64,000 nucleotides of DNA from Aliiglaciecola lipolytica (GTDB lineage Bacteria; Pseudomonadota; Gammaproteobacteria; Enterobacterales; Alteromonadaceae): assembly GCF_018860635.1 (NCBI RefSeq), contig NZ_JAHKPT010000025.1, positions 229,867 to 293,866 on the forward strand. The letters run 5' to 3'. A program made the position numbers and the translations under genes. Below, one piece after another: positions 1 to 10,658 of the stretch. The notes under the pieces were generated by a model. It had not been told where the DNA came from and searched no databases. It worked only from the letters and a program-made list of their open reading frames with translations. The number at the start of each line of letters is the position of its first letter. The first letter of the stretch is position 1.

Positions 1-976
1 AGGCGTTATTAATGGAAAAACTCATTACCTGTTCAATATTATTGAGCTCACACGCAAGCATAATTAGCCTATCAACTCCCAGCGCGACGCCTGAACAATC
101 AGGTAAACCACTTTCCATAGCAGCCATAAAGTGCGGGTCTAAAGAAATCTTTCCTAATCCATTTTGTATACGAGCTTGATTGTCCCGTTCAAATCGTGTT
201 TGTTGCTCCTTCACATCGGCCAGTTCATGGTACCCATTGGCAAGTTCTAATCCTTTGAAATAAATTTCAAAACGCTCAGCAACTCGTGGATCATCTTTAT
301 TCAACCGCGCTAATGCAGCTTGTGATGCGGGAAACTGGGTTAATGCCACAGGTCTTAAACATCCAATTTTAGGTTCGACAACTTGGCTACAAAGCAGTTG
401 CAACAACACATCTTTCGAATTCTCTACTTGGGCGATATTAGCAAAGCCAAAATATTCTGCTTTGCGTTTTAACTCCGCTAAACTGCAGGTCAAGGGATCG
501 ATATCACAGTATGTAAGAAACGCCTGCTGATAGCTTAACCTGTCAAGTGGTTCTGTTTTGAGTACGAGTTGTAATAGCGCATCGACTTCGTCGATTAACT
601 GCAAATGGTTAAAACCCACTCGATACCACTCTAACATGGTAAATTCTGGATTATGCTGCTTGCCAGCCTCTTCATTGCGGAAAGATTTACACAATTGAAA
701 GATACAGCCGCTACCTGCACACAAAAGTCGTTTCATGGCAAATTCTGGGGATGTCTGCAAAAATAAATTTGCGGGTTCTGGGTTCAGAGGGCTATTGAAT
801 TGAGTGTTAAATGCGTGCAAATGTATATCAGTGACACCGGCGTGGGCTAACGCAGGCGTTTCCACCTCTAATACATTACGTTGTGCAAAAAATTGGCGGA
901 TCTGAGCGTTAATCTCAGCCCGTTTTTTCAAAGTTTGAATAGACGCGGTTGGTCGCCAGTTAACTGATGAATTCAT
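1..976 (-). CDS. epmA: Elongation factor P--(R)-beta-lysine ligase EpmA (reaches the window edge)
   Basis: EpmA is a class II lysyl-tRNA synthetase paralogue that attaches (R)-beta-lysine to Lys34 of EF-P in the cytoplasm. The reading frame starts at an ATG at 976 and gives 325 codons before the window ends, which matches the usual family length of about 325; only the stop lies outside. Visible class II features are the N-terminal WRP segment, FLQTSPE and MKRLL, FRNEE (motif 2), and near the C terminus [11 protein letters not shown] and a motif 3 segment with [10 protein letters not shown]. The tRNA anticodon-binding domain of LysS is absent, as expected for EpmA. It lies 52 bp downstream of efp in the same direction, so enzyme and substrate are probably co-transcribed. 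Identification is confident. Confidence 0.93.
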   Translation of the reverse strand, partial: MNSSVNWRPTASIQTLKKRAEINAQIRQFFAQRNVLEVETPALAHAGVTDIHLHAFNTQFNSPLNPEPANLFLQTSPEFAMKRLLCAGSGCIFQLCKSFRNEEAGKQHNPEFTMLEWYRVGFNHLQLIDEVDALLQLVLKTEPLDRLSYQQAFLTYCDIDPLTCSLAELKRKAEYFGFANIAQVENSKDVLLQLLCSQVVEPKIGCLRPVALTQFPASQAALARLNKDDPRVAERFEIYFKGLELANGYHELADVKEQQTRFERDNQARIQNGLGKISLDPHFMAAMESGLPDCSGVALGVDRLIMLACELNNIEQVMSFSINNA

Positions 977-994
977 AAAAACCAGATAAATTGC

Positions 995-1016
995 GAGCCC
1001 AATTGAGATTGGGCTC
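995..1016 (-). terminator. Hairpin between efp and epmA, possible attenuator
   Basis: A perfect 9-bp stem (GAGCCCAAT / ATTGGGCTC) with a 4-nt loop sits in the 52-bp gap just after the efp stop codon. No run of T follows it in the direction of transcription, so it is more likely a partial terminator or mRNA-stabilising hairpin that lowers epmA expression relative to efp than a full terminator. The role is inferred. Confidence 0.45.
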
Positions 1017-1028
1017 TAGAAAGGTAGA

Positions 1029-1598
1029 CTACTTTTGAGCCCGTGAAACGTATTCACCGCTGCGAGTGTCAACTTTTATCACTTCGCCAGTTTGTACAAA
1101 CAAAGGTACCCTAACTACTGCACCGGTGACCAAAGTGGCTGGTTTACCACCTGTACCTGCAGTATCACCTTTCAAACCAGGATCAGTTTCTGTGATCTCT
1201 AGTTCAACGAAGTTTGGAGGCGTAACAACAATTGGGCTACCATTCCACAAGGTGATTGTGCAATTGTCGTTCTCGACTAGCCATTTCACATTTTCACCAA
1301 CTGCTTTTTCGTCAGCGGCAATCTGTTCGAAAGTTTCGTTGTTCATAAAATGATAGAATTCGCCATCGTTATACAAATACGTAAGTTCCGTGTCCATTAC
1401 GTCTGCACCTTCGACGCTATCACCGGATCTGAATGTTTTTTCTAACACTTTACCGGAAATAAGTTTACGAATTTTAACGCGGTTAAAGGCCTGACCTTTA
1501 CCTGGTTTAACATATTCGTTCTCAAGAACGTTGCAAGGTTCGCCGTCGAGCATTATCTTTAAGCCCGCTTTGAATTCATTTGTGCTGTAATTAGCCAT
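1029..1598 (-). CDS. efp: Translation elongation factor P
   Basis: EF-P binds ribosomes stalled at consecutive prolines and promotes peptide bond formation. The 189-residue product is the usual length and has the three-domain layout (KOW-like N domain, two OB domains). The modified residue is Lys34 in the segment KPGKGQAF; the C terminus has the conserved FVQTGE and [12 protein letters not shown]. The start ATG is preceded by GAGG at a good distance. The modifying enzymes EpmA (same strand, downstream) and EpmB (divergent, start 20 bp away) flank it, so substrate and both modification enzymes form one locus and the beta-lysyl form is expected here. Confidence 0.97.
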   Translation of the reverse strand: MANYSTNEFKAGLKIMLDGEPCNVLENEYVKPGKGQAFNRVKIRKLISGKVLEKTFRSGDSVEGADVMDTELTYLYNDGEFYHFMNNETFEQIAADEKAVGENVKWLVENDNCTITLWNGSPIVVTPPNFVELEITETDPGLKGDTAGTGGKPATLVTGAVVRVPLFVQTGEVIKVDTRSGEYVSRAQK

Positions 1599-1618
1599 AA
1601 ATCCTCTAAATTAATCGA

Positions 1619-2656
1619 TTGAGTACTCGTTTGGCGCTGATAATACCTAAAAAATCCATCTCTGTAGAGAGTAACTGGCAAAAAGAACTGGCAACTAGTT
1701 TTAATGATCCGCAAAAACTGCTGGAATATCTTGATATTCCAGTGGAAAAACAGATCGAAAATATTAAGGCTAGATCACTTTTTCCCATGCGTGTCCCACA
1801 ACACTTTGCTCGTTTAATGAGCAAAGGAGATCCCCAAGATCCGTTGTTTAAGCAGGTCTTCCCATTATATGAGGAATTCCTTGAAGACCCCAGATACACT
1901 GTGGATCCGTTGCAAGAGCAAGAAACCCCACAGCAAGGGATACTACACAAATATCAAACCAGAGCTCTGCTGATGGTGCGTGGTGGCTGTGCAGTCAATT
2001 GTCGTTATTGTTTTCGCCGGCATTTTCCATATCAGCAAAATAGTTTAAATAAACAAGGATGGTTGGAAGCCTTGGATTATATTGCGCAAGATTCAAAATT
2101 AAATGAAATTATATACTCCGGTGGTGATCCGTTAATGGCTAAAGATGACTTTTTGGCTTGGCTTACCAATCAAATTGAACAAATTCCCCATATTACACGA
2201 CTAAGATTACACACACGTTTACCCGTGGTGATTCCCAATAGAATAGACTCTCAATTGACCAGTTGGATTTCACAGTCTCGTTTAAAAGTAATTATGGTAC
2301 TGCATGTTAACCATGCTAATGAAATAGACTCAAATTTGATTGCAAAATTAAATTTACTCCGGGAAAAACAGGTAACACTGTTGAATCAATCCGTTTTGCT
2401 CGCAGGGGTGAATGACACTGCGGAGAGTCAAATAGGGTTAAGTGAACGCCTATTTGAAGCAGGGGTGATGCCCTATTATCTGCACATGCTAGATAAAGTA
2501 AAAGGTGCTTCGCATTTTGATGTGAGCGAAAATCAGGCAAGGGAAATCATGGCTGAAATGATAAAGCGCTTGCCAGGATTTCTTGTCCCAAAACTCGTTA
2601 GAGAAATTGGCGGACAACCTGGCAAGACACCTCTAGACTTACATCTTCATCCTTAA
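1619..2656 (+). CDS. epmB: EF-P-specific L-lysine 2,3-aminomutase EpmB
   Basis: EpmB is a radical-SAM, PLP-dependent enzyme that converts L-lysine to (R)-beta-lysine for EF-P modification. The radical-SAM cluster motif CAVNCRYC has its three cysteines at about 124, 128 and 131, followed by FRRHFPY; the glycine-rich SGGDPLM and the C-terminal HMLDKVKGASHF segment are typical of the aminomutase family. Length (345) fits. The start is uncertain: the frame opens at a TTG at 1619 with no clear ribosome site, and a second TTG at 1631 has a GAG about 7 nt upstream and gives an N terminus nearer to relatives. The gene is divergent from efp with only 20 bp between the start codons. Confidence 0.95.
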   Translation: MSTRLALIIPKKSISVESNWQKELATSFNDPQKLLEYLDIPVEKQIENIKARSLFPMRVPQHFARLMSKGDPQDPLFKQVFPLYEEFLEDPRYTVDPLQEQETPQQGILHKYQTRALLMVRGGCAVNCRYCFRRHFPYQQNSLNKQGWLEALDYIAQDSKLNEIIYSGGDPLMAKDDFLAWLTNQIEQIPHITRLRLHTRLPVVIPNRIDSQLTSWISQSRLKVIMVLHVNHANEIDSNLIAKLNLLREKQVTLLNQSVLLAGVNDTAESQIGLSERLFEAGVMPYYLHMLDKVKGASHFDVSENQAREIMAEMIKRLPGFLVPKLVREIGGQPGKTPLDLHLHP

Positions 2657-2845
2657 TTAGGCGAATGTATTTACGTTCGACCCAAGTGCAGGATTTGAAG
2701 AAACTTTTGGTACGTCAGCCGCTGATTCCAACAACTGAAGCGTCGCCTGGCCTTGTGTCTCTTGATTTGATTTCGCGAGTTGCAAGGCTTTTGTTTCAAG
2801 GGACGCACCGGTAGTTCCAGATGTATTTACACCCTGAAGTTCCAT
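2657..2845 (-). CDS. Small YjfB-like putative motility protein
   Basis: A 62-residue protein matching the layout of the YjfB putative motility family: a short N-terminal part, a helix with the QGQATLQLLE pattern, then a C-terminal PALGSNVN turn. The molecular role of the family is unknown; members are often found with flagellar genes. Its stop lies back to back with the epmB stop, so the genes converge without overlap. It resembles no enzyme. Assignment rests on this short pattern only. Confidence 0.6.
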   Translation of the reverse strand: MELQGVNTSGTTGASLETKALQLAKSNQETQGQATLQLLESAADVPKVSSNPALGSNVNTFA

Positions 2846-2967
2846 ACCAATTACCTCATTGCTTGTAGCAATTTAAAAAAACAGGCAAAATTACCCGTCC
2901 ACGGTCGTTATCGGCCCACAAAAAACTTCCTTGAGTATTTTTTTTCACTTTATTGAGATCATTTTTC

Positions 2968-3297
2968 ATGTCCGCACAATCGAACAGTACACTTCGCCCG
3001 TTATTTGAAAAATTAACCGAAAATATGCAGCTCATTTATCGTAAGTCGATAGATGCAGATGAAGCATTATCTAAATTGCAACAATCTGGAAAAGGCAAGT
3101 TTAATCATATCTTTGCTGAAGATGCCGGCTTTGCAGTTCAAAGCAAACGTTTCATGCCCTACGTTAAAGAACTCGCCGCTGAGGTAGCCAGCTTGGAAAC
3201 CGCGGATCAAGCGCAATTTGAAAGTTCGCTGCCTGAGATTGTCAAAAAAATGGAATTATTATTGAGCACCTTGAGCCAATTAAAAACCACCTTGTAA
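2968..3297 (+). CDS. Conserved hypothetical protein, helical
   Basis: An uncharacterised 109-residue cytosolic protein. The frame is open from a TTG at 2953, but the ATG at 2968 (MSAQSN) is the more plausible start. The sequence is charged and helix-forming throughout, with no signal peptide, membrane segment, cysteine or recognisable catalytic motif. Its neighbours are a YjfB-like small protein and another small unknown gene, which hints at a motility or surface context but does not prove it. No function is proposed. Confidence 0.6.
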   Translation: MSAQSNSTLRPLFEKLTENMQLIYRKSIDADEALSKLQQSGKGKFNHIFAEDAGFAVQSKRFMPYVKELAAEVASLETADQAQFESSLPEIVKKMELLLSTLSQLKTTL

Positions 3298-3487
3298 GTG
3301 CTGGTTGTTCCCATAGCTTAATAATCACCGAGCCCCCTATCAAAATGGCGTAACTGACAACCAACAAGATAGGTTGTTTTTTGAGCATATTAGACCATAA
3401 TAAATAAAGGGATCTCTCACCAATAAAAAGCAAATTAAATAAACTGAGCATAAATGTTTTGCATGTTTAATATTTGGAGGTATGAGT

Positions 3488-3823
3488 ATGGAAATTACAG
3501 CAGGTAACAGCCTGAATAATCTATCTAAATCTCTTTCTAGTGCTGCTAACGGTAGAGAGTCTAGTGTGAATGCATTTGGCATTGGGAATGCCAACAAACC
3601 TGAAGTTGAACTGTCAGCTCAGGCTCGGATTTTACAACAAAACGAGCAAACACAAAATGAACGAAACCAAAGTGCCCAAATGAACAGTCAAAGTAACCAA
3701 ACCGAGGCACTTTCTGGTACTGAATTTATTCGCGTTTCCAGTAGCGTTGGTTCAGCTGCTCGCAATAATCTGACTACCGAAAAAGCCACAGAAGTCTACC
3801 GCTCTATTCAAGATCTTCTATAG
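3488..3823 (+). CDS. Hypothetical protein, Ser/Asn/Gln-rich
   Basis: An uncharacterised 111-residue protein rich in Ser, Asn and Gln, with a likely disordered middle and a short helical C terminus ending near YRSIQDLL. Two in-frame ATGs exist at 3482 and 3488; the ribosome site GGAGG at 3476-3480 is only 1 nt from the first and 7 nt from the second, so the start at 3488 is chosen. Its TAG stop shares the palindrome CTATAG with the stop of the convergent gene, so the two genes overlap by 6 bp. No function is proposed. Confidence 0.65.
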   Translation: MEITAGNSLNNLSKSLSSAANGRESSVNAFGIGNANKPEVELSAQARILQQNEQTQNERNQSAQMNSQSNQTEALSGTEFIRVSSSVGSAARNNLTTEKATEVYRSIQDLL

Positions 3824-5137
3824 CAGGTTATTACTGTCACTTTCTTTGATAGTAAGATCTTGGTACAGGGGAAGATTTTCGATCTGCCGGTTAATACTGC
3901 GCACAACCTCCTTGTATTCCTCACTTTCGACATTGCCATATTGCCGGCTGAAAACGTCCTTACTCAATCCCTCGGGTAAGTTATCAATGATAGGGAAGAA
4001 CTGATCTTCACTTTGGACTTGTGCCAAAGCATCTTGCAATGCTTCCGCATATTGGGGATCTATCGCCATAACTGCCAACTTAATACCGGCCAAATCAGCG
4101 GCTAAATCAGCGAAGCTAAAACCTGATCCCCCTTCAGCCCTATCCATCAACTCCTTAAACTCTCCCACAGCATTGCTTATCCCCTGTTGGGTTAAAATTT
4201 TGATTGCTGCGGAAATAACAAAATGTTGAGTTAAATCACTACGCCCTCTTAAAAGGGGCCGATAATAAGGCATAACCACTTTGTTTTGATATGGTTGCAC
4301 GTCACCAATAAAATTGGCCATGCGGTGATGACCTACATAAATCGCTAGGGCTAGTAAAGCCGATTCATTTTCTAGTACCGCTGACGACTTAGCCGTTCTA
4401 ACCTTTACTTTTTTGAATAAGGGATTGATGTAATCTGCTAATTGTAACCCTGCTGGATGTTGAGAAAAACTCAATCCGTCTAAATACGTCAAATAATAGC
4501 TAACTCTTTGTTTAAGTTCCTCATCACCGCTGCCTGACAGACCGTTTTTAATTTCATTTAAACTAACCAAAAACTCATGAATAGGAATTAGCCTAACGTT
4601 TAGTTCATCAGCAGAAACAGTCACTTCAGAGACTTGATTTAACGCCAAGTCTCCCAAATCACTTTTGGTCCAGCGGTTGATAATAAACGTCATCATCGAA
4701 ATAGCCCAGTCCCCTGAAATGGGTAAATCACCTAAATGTACATTAGCCACTTTAATGCCCTGAGCTGGGACTAACTCACCTTCGAAATTAACATAAGCTG
4801 TTAGCCAGTTGATGGGAATTTTATAGCTAAATTTAACGCCTAGCTTTTGTTTACTTGTGTCTATTTGCCCTGAGAACTCCGGAACAGCGCGTTGTAAAAA
4901 GCCTACAATACTGTTCATTTGCGCTTTGGAAATAACAATGGTTTGGGGAATGTAGCGCTTACGAGTGACTTGTCGTGCTTGAGAAAGCAGTAAATTTATG
5001 GTGTCTGCATCATCCACTTGTACAGATGCGTTAGCAACGACAATGGGCTTTGATTCAACAATTAACACCGTTAAAATAATTAAGCATGCAACTAAAGTTA
5101 GCAATAGTACTTTGCATAATTTAATGATTTTTGACAT
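3818..5137 (-). CDS. Membrane-anchored conserved hypothetical protein
   Basis: A roughly 439-residue protein with one N-terminal hydrophobic segment (about residues 8-28: LCKVLLLTLVACLIILTVLI) and a long soluble part expected in the periplasm. The frame is open to a TTG at 5155, but the ATG at 5137 placed just before the basic and hydrophobic anchor is the better start. The soluble part has no enzymatic motif I recognise; it mixes beta-rich (about 80-170) and helical (about 180-430) stretches. It stands alone on the minus strand, convergent with the preceding small gene. Likely a lineage-specific envelope protein; function unknown. Confidence 0.75.
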   Translation of the reverse strand: MSKIIKLCKVLLLTLVACLIILTVLIVESKPIVVANASVQVDDADTINLLLSQARQVTRKRYIPQTIVISKAQMNSIVGFLQRAVPEFSGQIDTSKQKLGVKFSYKIPINWLTAYVNFEGELVPAQGIKVANVHLGDLPISGDWAISMMTFIINRWTKSDLGDLALNQVSEVTVSADELNVRLIPIHEFLVSLNEIKNGLSGSGDEELKQRVSYYLTYLDGLSFSQHPAGLQLADYINPLFKKVKVRTAKSSAVLENESALLALAIYVGHHRMANFIGDVQPYQNKVVMPYYRPLLRGRSDLTQHFVISAAIKILTQQGISNAVGEFKELMDRAEGGSGFSFADLAADLAGIKLAVMAIDPQYAEALQDALAQVQSEDQFFPIIDNLPEGLSKDVFSRQYGNVESEEYKEVVRSINRQIENLPLYQDLTIKESDSNNLL

Positions 5138-5265
5138 AAGGTGACGTCCAAACAACTTGCAACACCGAGCTGATAAAATTCATACTTGTTTTACCGATTT
5201 ACTTAATTTATGTGATGGGAAACCAACTCTGTATTCTGCTTGAAGCCTGAACTATAAGTCACTTT

Positions 5266-5775
5266 TTAACAGTCTATGTCGACGACTTCTATAGTACAGT
5301 CAGGCTCTGCAAAAGAATCATAGATCACGTAGCAACCTTGGTCAGTAGGAACACCTGAACTAGGTACAGCGTAACCTATTAATGCGTATTGATTAGTGGT
5401 TCGCGTTTCTAAATCTTCGTCTGATGAAATATCCATGAATTCGAAGAAATCCACAGAATCGCCTAATTCAGATTCGGCTTCCGGGCAAAGATTCCCAAAG
5501 TAGAGTTCAGTCTCCGCAAAGCCAAAATCAACAATCAGCTCTGATTGACCATCACCAGGATTCACTGTAGACGTTTCAAGCCCTTGGATTCTGGCTTTAT
5601 TTTGCACTAAACGAACGGTGGTACGCATATTTCCAGCAATACCATTTAGCACCGAAATCTTTGCATCACTTGAAATTCCGACGAATTTTGGTGCAGCAAA
5701 CACCGTTAGGATACCTAATATCACAATAACTAAAATCAACTCTATCAGCGTAAAACCACGTTGAACTAAATTCAC
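5266..5775 (-). CDS. Type IV pilin-like (MSHA-type) prepilin
   Basis: A 169-residue prepilin. The N terminus has a short leader ending in G followed by FTLIELILVIVILGIL, the class III signal cut by the prepilin peptidase before Phe, and the invariant Glu at position 5 of the mature protein. After the hydrophobic helix comes APKFVGISSDA, a segment typical of MSHA pilins. Two cysteines near the C terminus (about 150 and at the end) could form the D-loop disulfide. The gene is alone, with no mannose-sensitive hemagglutinin biogenesis genes next to it, so it may be a stand-alone minor or major pilin assembled by machinery encoded elsewhere. Confidence 0.82.
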   Translation of the reverse strand: MNLVQRGFTLIELILVIVILGILTVFAAPKFVGISSDAKISVLNGIAGNMRTTVRLVQNKARIQGLETSTVNPGDGQSELIVDFGFAETELYFGNLCPEAESELGDSVDFFEFMDISSDEDLETRTTNQYALIGYAVPSSGVPTDQGCYVIYDSFAEPDCTIEVVDIDC

Positions 5776-5822
5776 ACATTCACCTGTCTATTTGTCACTT
5801 TTTTGTAGCTAATTATGATTAC

Positions 5823-7766
<1,944 letters not shown>

Positions 7767-7890
7767 CTACTGATGTTACCAACTCAAGATGCACTGAGCA
7801 ATCAACATATTGTGTTTTTCTTTAGGCAAAAATAACATTCAATTTTTCCTCCCAATAAGACAAAGAAAGACTAGGGGCAGATGAATTAAG

Positions 7891-8466
7891 TTATGTCAGC
7901 AAAAATTCAAATATTTCTGGCAAATGATCGCCGTAGTTTTGGAAACTATGATCGCCTCCCTGTTCAATGGTCAGGCGACTATTCGCATATTTTTGTTCTG
8001 CTTGACGATAATCTAAGGTTTCATCATTAGTTTGCAATAGTGCCCAATACGCCTGCGGATCCTTTAATTCAGTTGTGTTTAAATCAACAAGCTGCTGAAT
8101 ATGCGGTTCTTGTAAGGTAAATTCTTGAGCAGTGTAGGGATTGATATGAGTGCCTAAAAATCCTTTCAATAACTCAAAGGGACGCACCGCAGGATTGATC
8201 AGCACGGCTTTGCCACCAAACATTTCAACCAAATGAGTGGACATAAACCCGCCCATAGAACTGCCAATAAAACCTAGCTTTTTACCTTCATATTTGCGTG
8301 CCAAGGCTTCCAACATTTGAGCTGCATCTAGCGGATAGTTGGGTACTTGCGGTACTTCCATTGTCAATTCTGAATGGTGTTGACGCACATAAGCTAGAGT
8401 TTGTTGAGCTTTAACAGATTGCGGCGAACTCATAAAACCGTGAATATAAATTAGTACATTTTCCAT
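7891..8466 (-). CDS. yqiA: YqiA-type alpha/beta-hydrolase (esterase)
   Basis: A 191-residue alpha/beta-hydrolase of the YqiA/UPF0227 type. The E. coli protein has esterase activity on short-chain substrates; the physiological substrate is unknown. The N terminus shows YIHGFMSSP (oxyanion region), the nucleophile elbow GSSMGG, a TNDETLDY stretch that probably carries the acid residue, and GGDHSF with the catalytic His. It begins directly at the end of cpdA with no spacing, so the two are probably translated from one message. Confidence 0.9.
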   Translation of the reverse strand: MENVLIYIHGFMSSPQSVKAQQTLAYVRQHHSELTMEVPQVPNYPLDAAQMLEALARKYEGKKLGFIGSSMGGFMSTHLVEMFGGKAVLINPAVRPFELLKGFLGTHINPYTAQEFTLQEPHIQQLVDLNTTELKDPQAYWALLQTNDETLDYRQAEQKYANSRLTIEQGGDHSFQNYGDHLPEIFEFLLT

Positions 8467-9222
8467 TTAACCTAATTGCTCCTGTTGCAAGCGGATAGTT
8501 TGATTATCGAAAGTCCCATCGTTATGCAATTGATAAACCTTGAAACCCGGCATTTCCTCGCTTAATGCAAAATCAGCCATATTCGCAAATTGCCAACAAG
8601 TAGACGGACTAGATTGAAAACAACAGCCATGCAGATTTTGTTGTATATCATTATGAATGTGTCCGTATGCGACTAACTTCACTTGCGGCAGTTGCTTTAT
8701 TTGATGAACAAATTGGTGACGGTTGAGCCATTCATGTTTATCCATCCAACCACCACACTCAATCGGGTGATGGTGACAAACAATCATATGAAAATCGTCA
8801 GGGTGATTCTGCAACTTATTTATCAAACTTTGTAAATCTGCAGCACCAACCTGTCCCAAAGTCCCTTGATGACGAGTGTCTAAACCATGAATAACCCAGT
8901 TGTCTTGTCGCCAAGGTTGCCCCTTTGCTAAATCAAATTGGCCTAACAGGCTATCAAATAAACCAGTTTGATCGTGGTTACCAGCAATAACTTTTAGGTT
9001 GTGGGATAGGTTAAACTGTTCCATCAAATCCAAAAAGTGCAGGTAACTTTGCTCGCTATCGTCACCTGAAATGTCACCGGTTACTATTATCCCGTCGGGA
9101 TTGAGTTGCTCAACCCGTAACAACAATAACTTGAGGGTTTGGTAGGGATTAATATTATTGTAGCCAGATTTGTTTTTGTCTTTAAACAAATGGCAATCAC
9201 TTAGTTGGACTATCTTTGCCAT
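8467..9222 (-). CDS. cpdA: 3',5'-cyclic-AMP phosphodiesterase CpdA
   Basis: CpdA hydrolyses cAMP to AMP and so limits CRP-dependent regulation. The 251-residue protein has all metallophosphoesterase motifs in order: SDCHLF (D-x-H), VTGDISGDD (GD), AGNHD (GNHD), CHHHP and YGHIH (GHxH). It sits between yqiB (11-bp gap) and yqiA (no gap), the standard order downstream of nudF. The metal-binding residues are all visible, so an active enzyme is expected. Confidence 0.93.
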   Translation of the reverse strand: MAKIVQLSDCHLFKDKNKSGYNNINPYQTLKLLLLRVEQLNPDGIIVTGDISGDDSEQSYLHFLDLMEQFNLSHNLKVIAGNHDQTGLFDSLLGQFDLAKGQPWRQDNWVIHGLDTRHQGTLGQVGAADLQSLINKLQNHPDDFHMIVCHHHPIECGGWMDKHEWLNRHQFVHQIKQLPQVKLVAYGHIHNDIQQNLHGCCFQSSPSTCWQFANMADFALSEEMPGFKVYQLHNDGTFDNQTIRLQQEQLG

Positions 9223-9233
9223 GATAATTTACG

Positions 9234-9680
9234 CTAAATCTCTGAAGAGCCTATTGATTCAGCGTGACGCAAACAAAACGATAACCATTCAGCAAGAAAT
9301 CGGTTGGTCATTTCTTTTTCGTTGGGCTGGTGCATATTAGTATTGGGGTAGGCATAGCTGGGTTTGAGTGAGCCAATGTGTTGCGCACTGAGTACTTCCG
9401 CTACGTTGGCGTCATGATATAGCCGAATCTGCATCACTGGACGTAAAAAAGCAGGCACGCCATCCGCCAACTGGGCTAACTCAACAGTACTGGTATAACG
9501 ACTACTATCAATAATTTTTACGCGATAATACAAACCATCGTTAATTTCAAAAGTATAACTTAGTGTCACAGTGTCACAGTCAGGTAACAAACGCAGCAAA
9601 CGCGCATAATTAGCCTCACACACCGCCAGCAATGACGGTAAGTTTGGAACATATTTGCGTTGTCGACTAAGTGTTTTCAT
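9234..9680 (-). CDS. yqiB: DUF1249 family protein YqiB
   Basis: A 148-residue protein of the DUF1249 (YqiB) family of unknown function, found in this position between nudF and cpdA in many gammaproteobacteria. Recognisable family features are the N-terminal RKYVPNLPSLL segment with the following ANYARLLRL helix and the central YHDANVAEV stretch. Its start codon overlaps the 3' end of nudF by 14 bp, implying translational coupling. No catalytic residues can be proposed. Confidence 0.88.
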   Translation of the reverse strand: MKTLSRQRKYVPNLPSLLAVCEANYARLLRLLPDCDTVTLSYTFEINDGLYYRVKIIDSSRYTSTVELAQLADGVPAFLRPVMQIRLYHDANVAEVLSAQHIGSLKPSYAYPNTNMHQPNEKEMTNRFLAEWLSFCLRHAESIGSSEI

Positions 9681-10302
9681 GCCAAGTATTACGTACTTTT
9701 TGTTCGTTAATAAGAAACCATTGTAACGCGATAAGCGTAGCAGCGTTATCGATTTTCCCTTCGTTTAGCCAATCAATTGCTTCTAACTTAGTCGCGCGAC
9801 GTACCAAAATATCTTCACTTTCATGATCGAGTCCGTGTACACCATGGGCAGTTGACGCGTCCACTTCACCTACATAAATATGAATCCGCTCTGTGGTCCC
9901 ACCGGGGCTTGAAAGGTAACTCAATGCTTTGTGTAGACGTTTTATGGTAACACCCGCTTCTTCGAAAGCTTCACGACGACATACCTCTTCGATGGCTTCA
10001 TCTTTCTCAATCATGCCAGCAACAATCTCAATCAACCATGGCGATTCACTAGTGGCATAAGCCCCAATACGAAATTGTTCGATAAAAACAAATTCATCTA
10101 GAATTGGGTCAAACAATAAGACAGCAACGGCATGTCCTCGCTCTAACACTTCACGCTTAACTGAACTACTCCACCCGCCATCAAATAAACGATGGCTAAA
10201 TTGATAATCGATCAGTTCGAAAAAGCCACTATAAAGTGGTGCAGTTTTAGTTAGTTTTACATCGTTTTTAGTAAACGTTGGAAAAGGCTTCAATTTATTC
10301 AT
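9667..10302 (-). CDS. nudF: ADP-ribose pyrophosphatase NudF
   Basis: NudF hydrolyses ADP-ribose to AMP and ribose-5-phosphate. The protein of about 211 residues carries a full Nudix box with the G-x5-E-x7-REUXEEXGU pattern, visible as GMIEKDE followed by REAFEEAGV, and the flanking SSPGGTTERIHIY segment typical of ADP-ribose pyrophosphatases. The frame extends two codons upstream to a TTG at 10308; the ATG at 10302 is preferred. It is the first gene of the nudF-yqiB-cpdA-yqiA unit and is divergent from tolC. Confidence 0.93.
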   Translation of the reverse strand: MNKLKPFPTFTKNDVKLTKTAPLYSGFFELIDYQFSHRLFDGGWSSSVKREVLERGHAVAVLLFDPILDEFVFIEQFRIGAYATSESPWLIEIVAGMIEKDEAIEEVCRREAFEEAGVTIKRLHKALSYLSSPGGTTERIHIYVGEVDASTAHGVHGLDHESEDILVRRATKLEAIDWLNEGKIDNAATLIALQWFLINEQKVRNTWHENT

Positions 10303-10658
10303 CCCCAAATTTAATACAGATCTGCTAATTTATCAGTTCAATTACCTTGATATACAACCTATCCCATAGCCTAATAGCATTATTAATTTCGCTGCTGCTT
10401 TGCTTCCCAAGAAAGTACCGATATTTTGCACAAAACATTGGGGAAAATACGCGAGCTTGCTTAGCAAAGTACAAAAGCGAAGTAAAATGGCAACAGAGCA
10501 TAGGTTCTAGCTAACATATTCTGTTACACTTCAAGGGATACTGTTACCACTTATCGATTTCGGTTAACGCTTGATTTACTTACACTTTGAATCGAAATAA
10601 AAATAATCGAATAAACTAGCATCATGCAATACACTACGGAACATAAATAGGAAAGCAA
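10303..10658. promoter_or_regulatory. Divergent promoter region between nudF and tolC
   Basis: An AT-rich gene-free stretch of about 355 bp between two divergently transcribed genes; it must contain the promoters for both. No convincing small gene or hairpin with a T run was seen. tolC has an AGGA ribosome site shortly before its ATG. No regulator site could be named from sequence alone. Confidence 0.55.
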
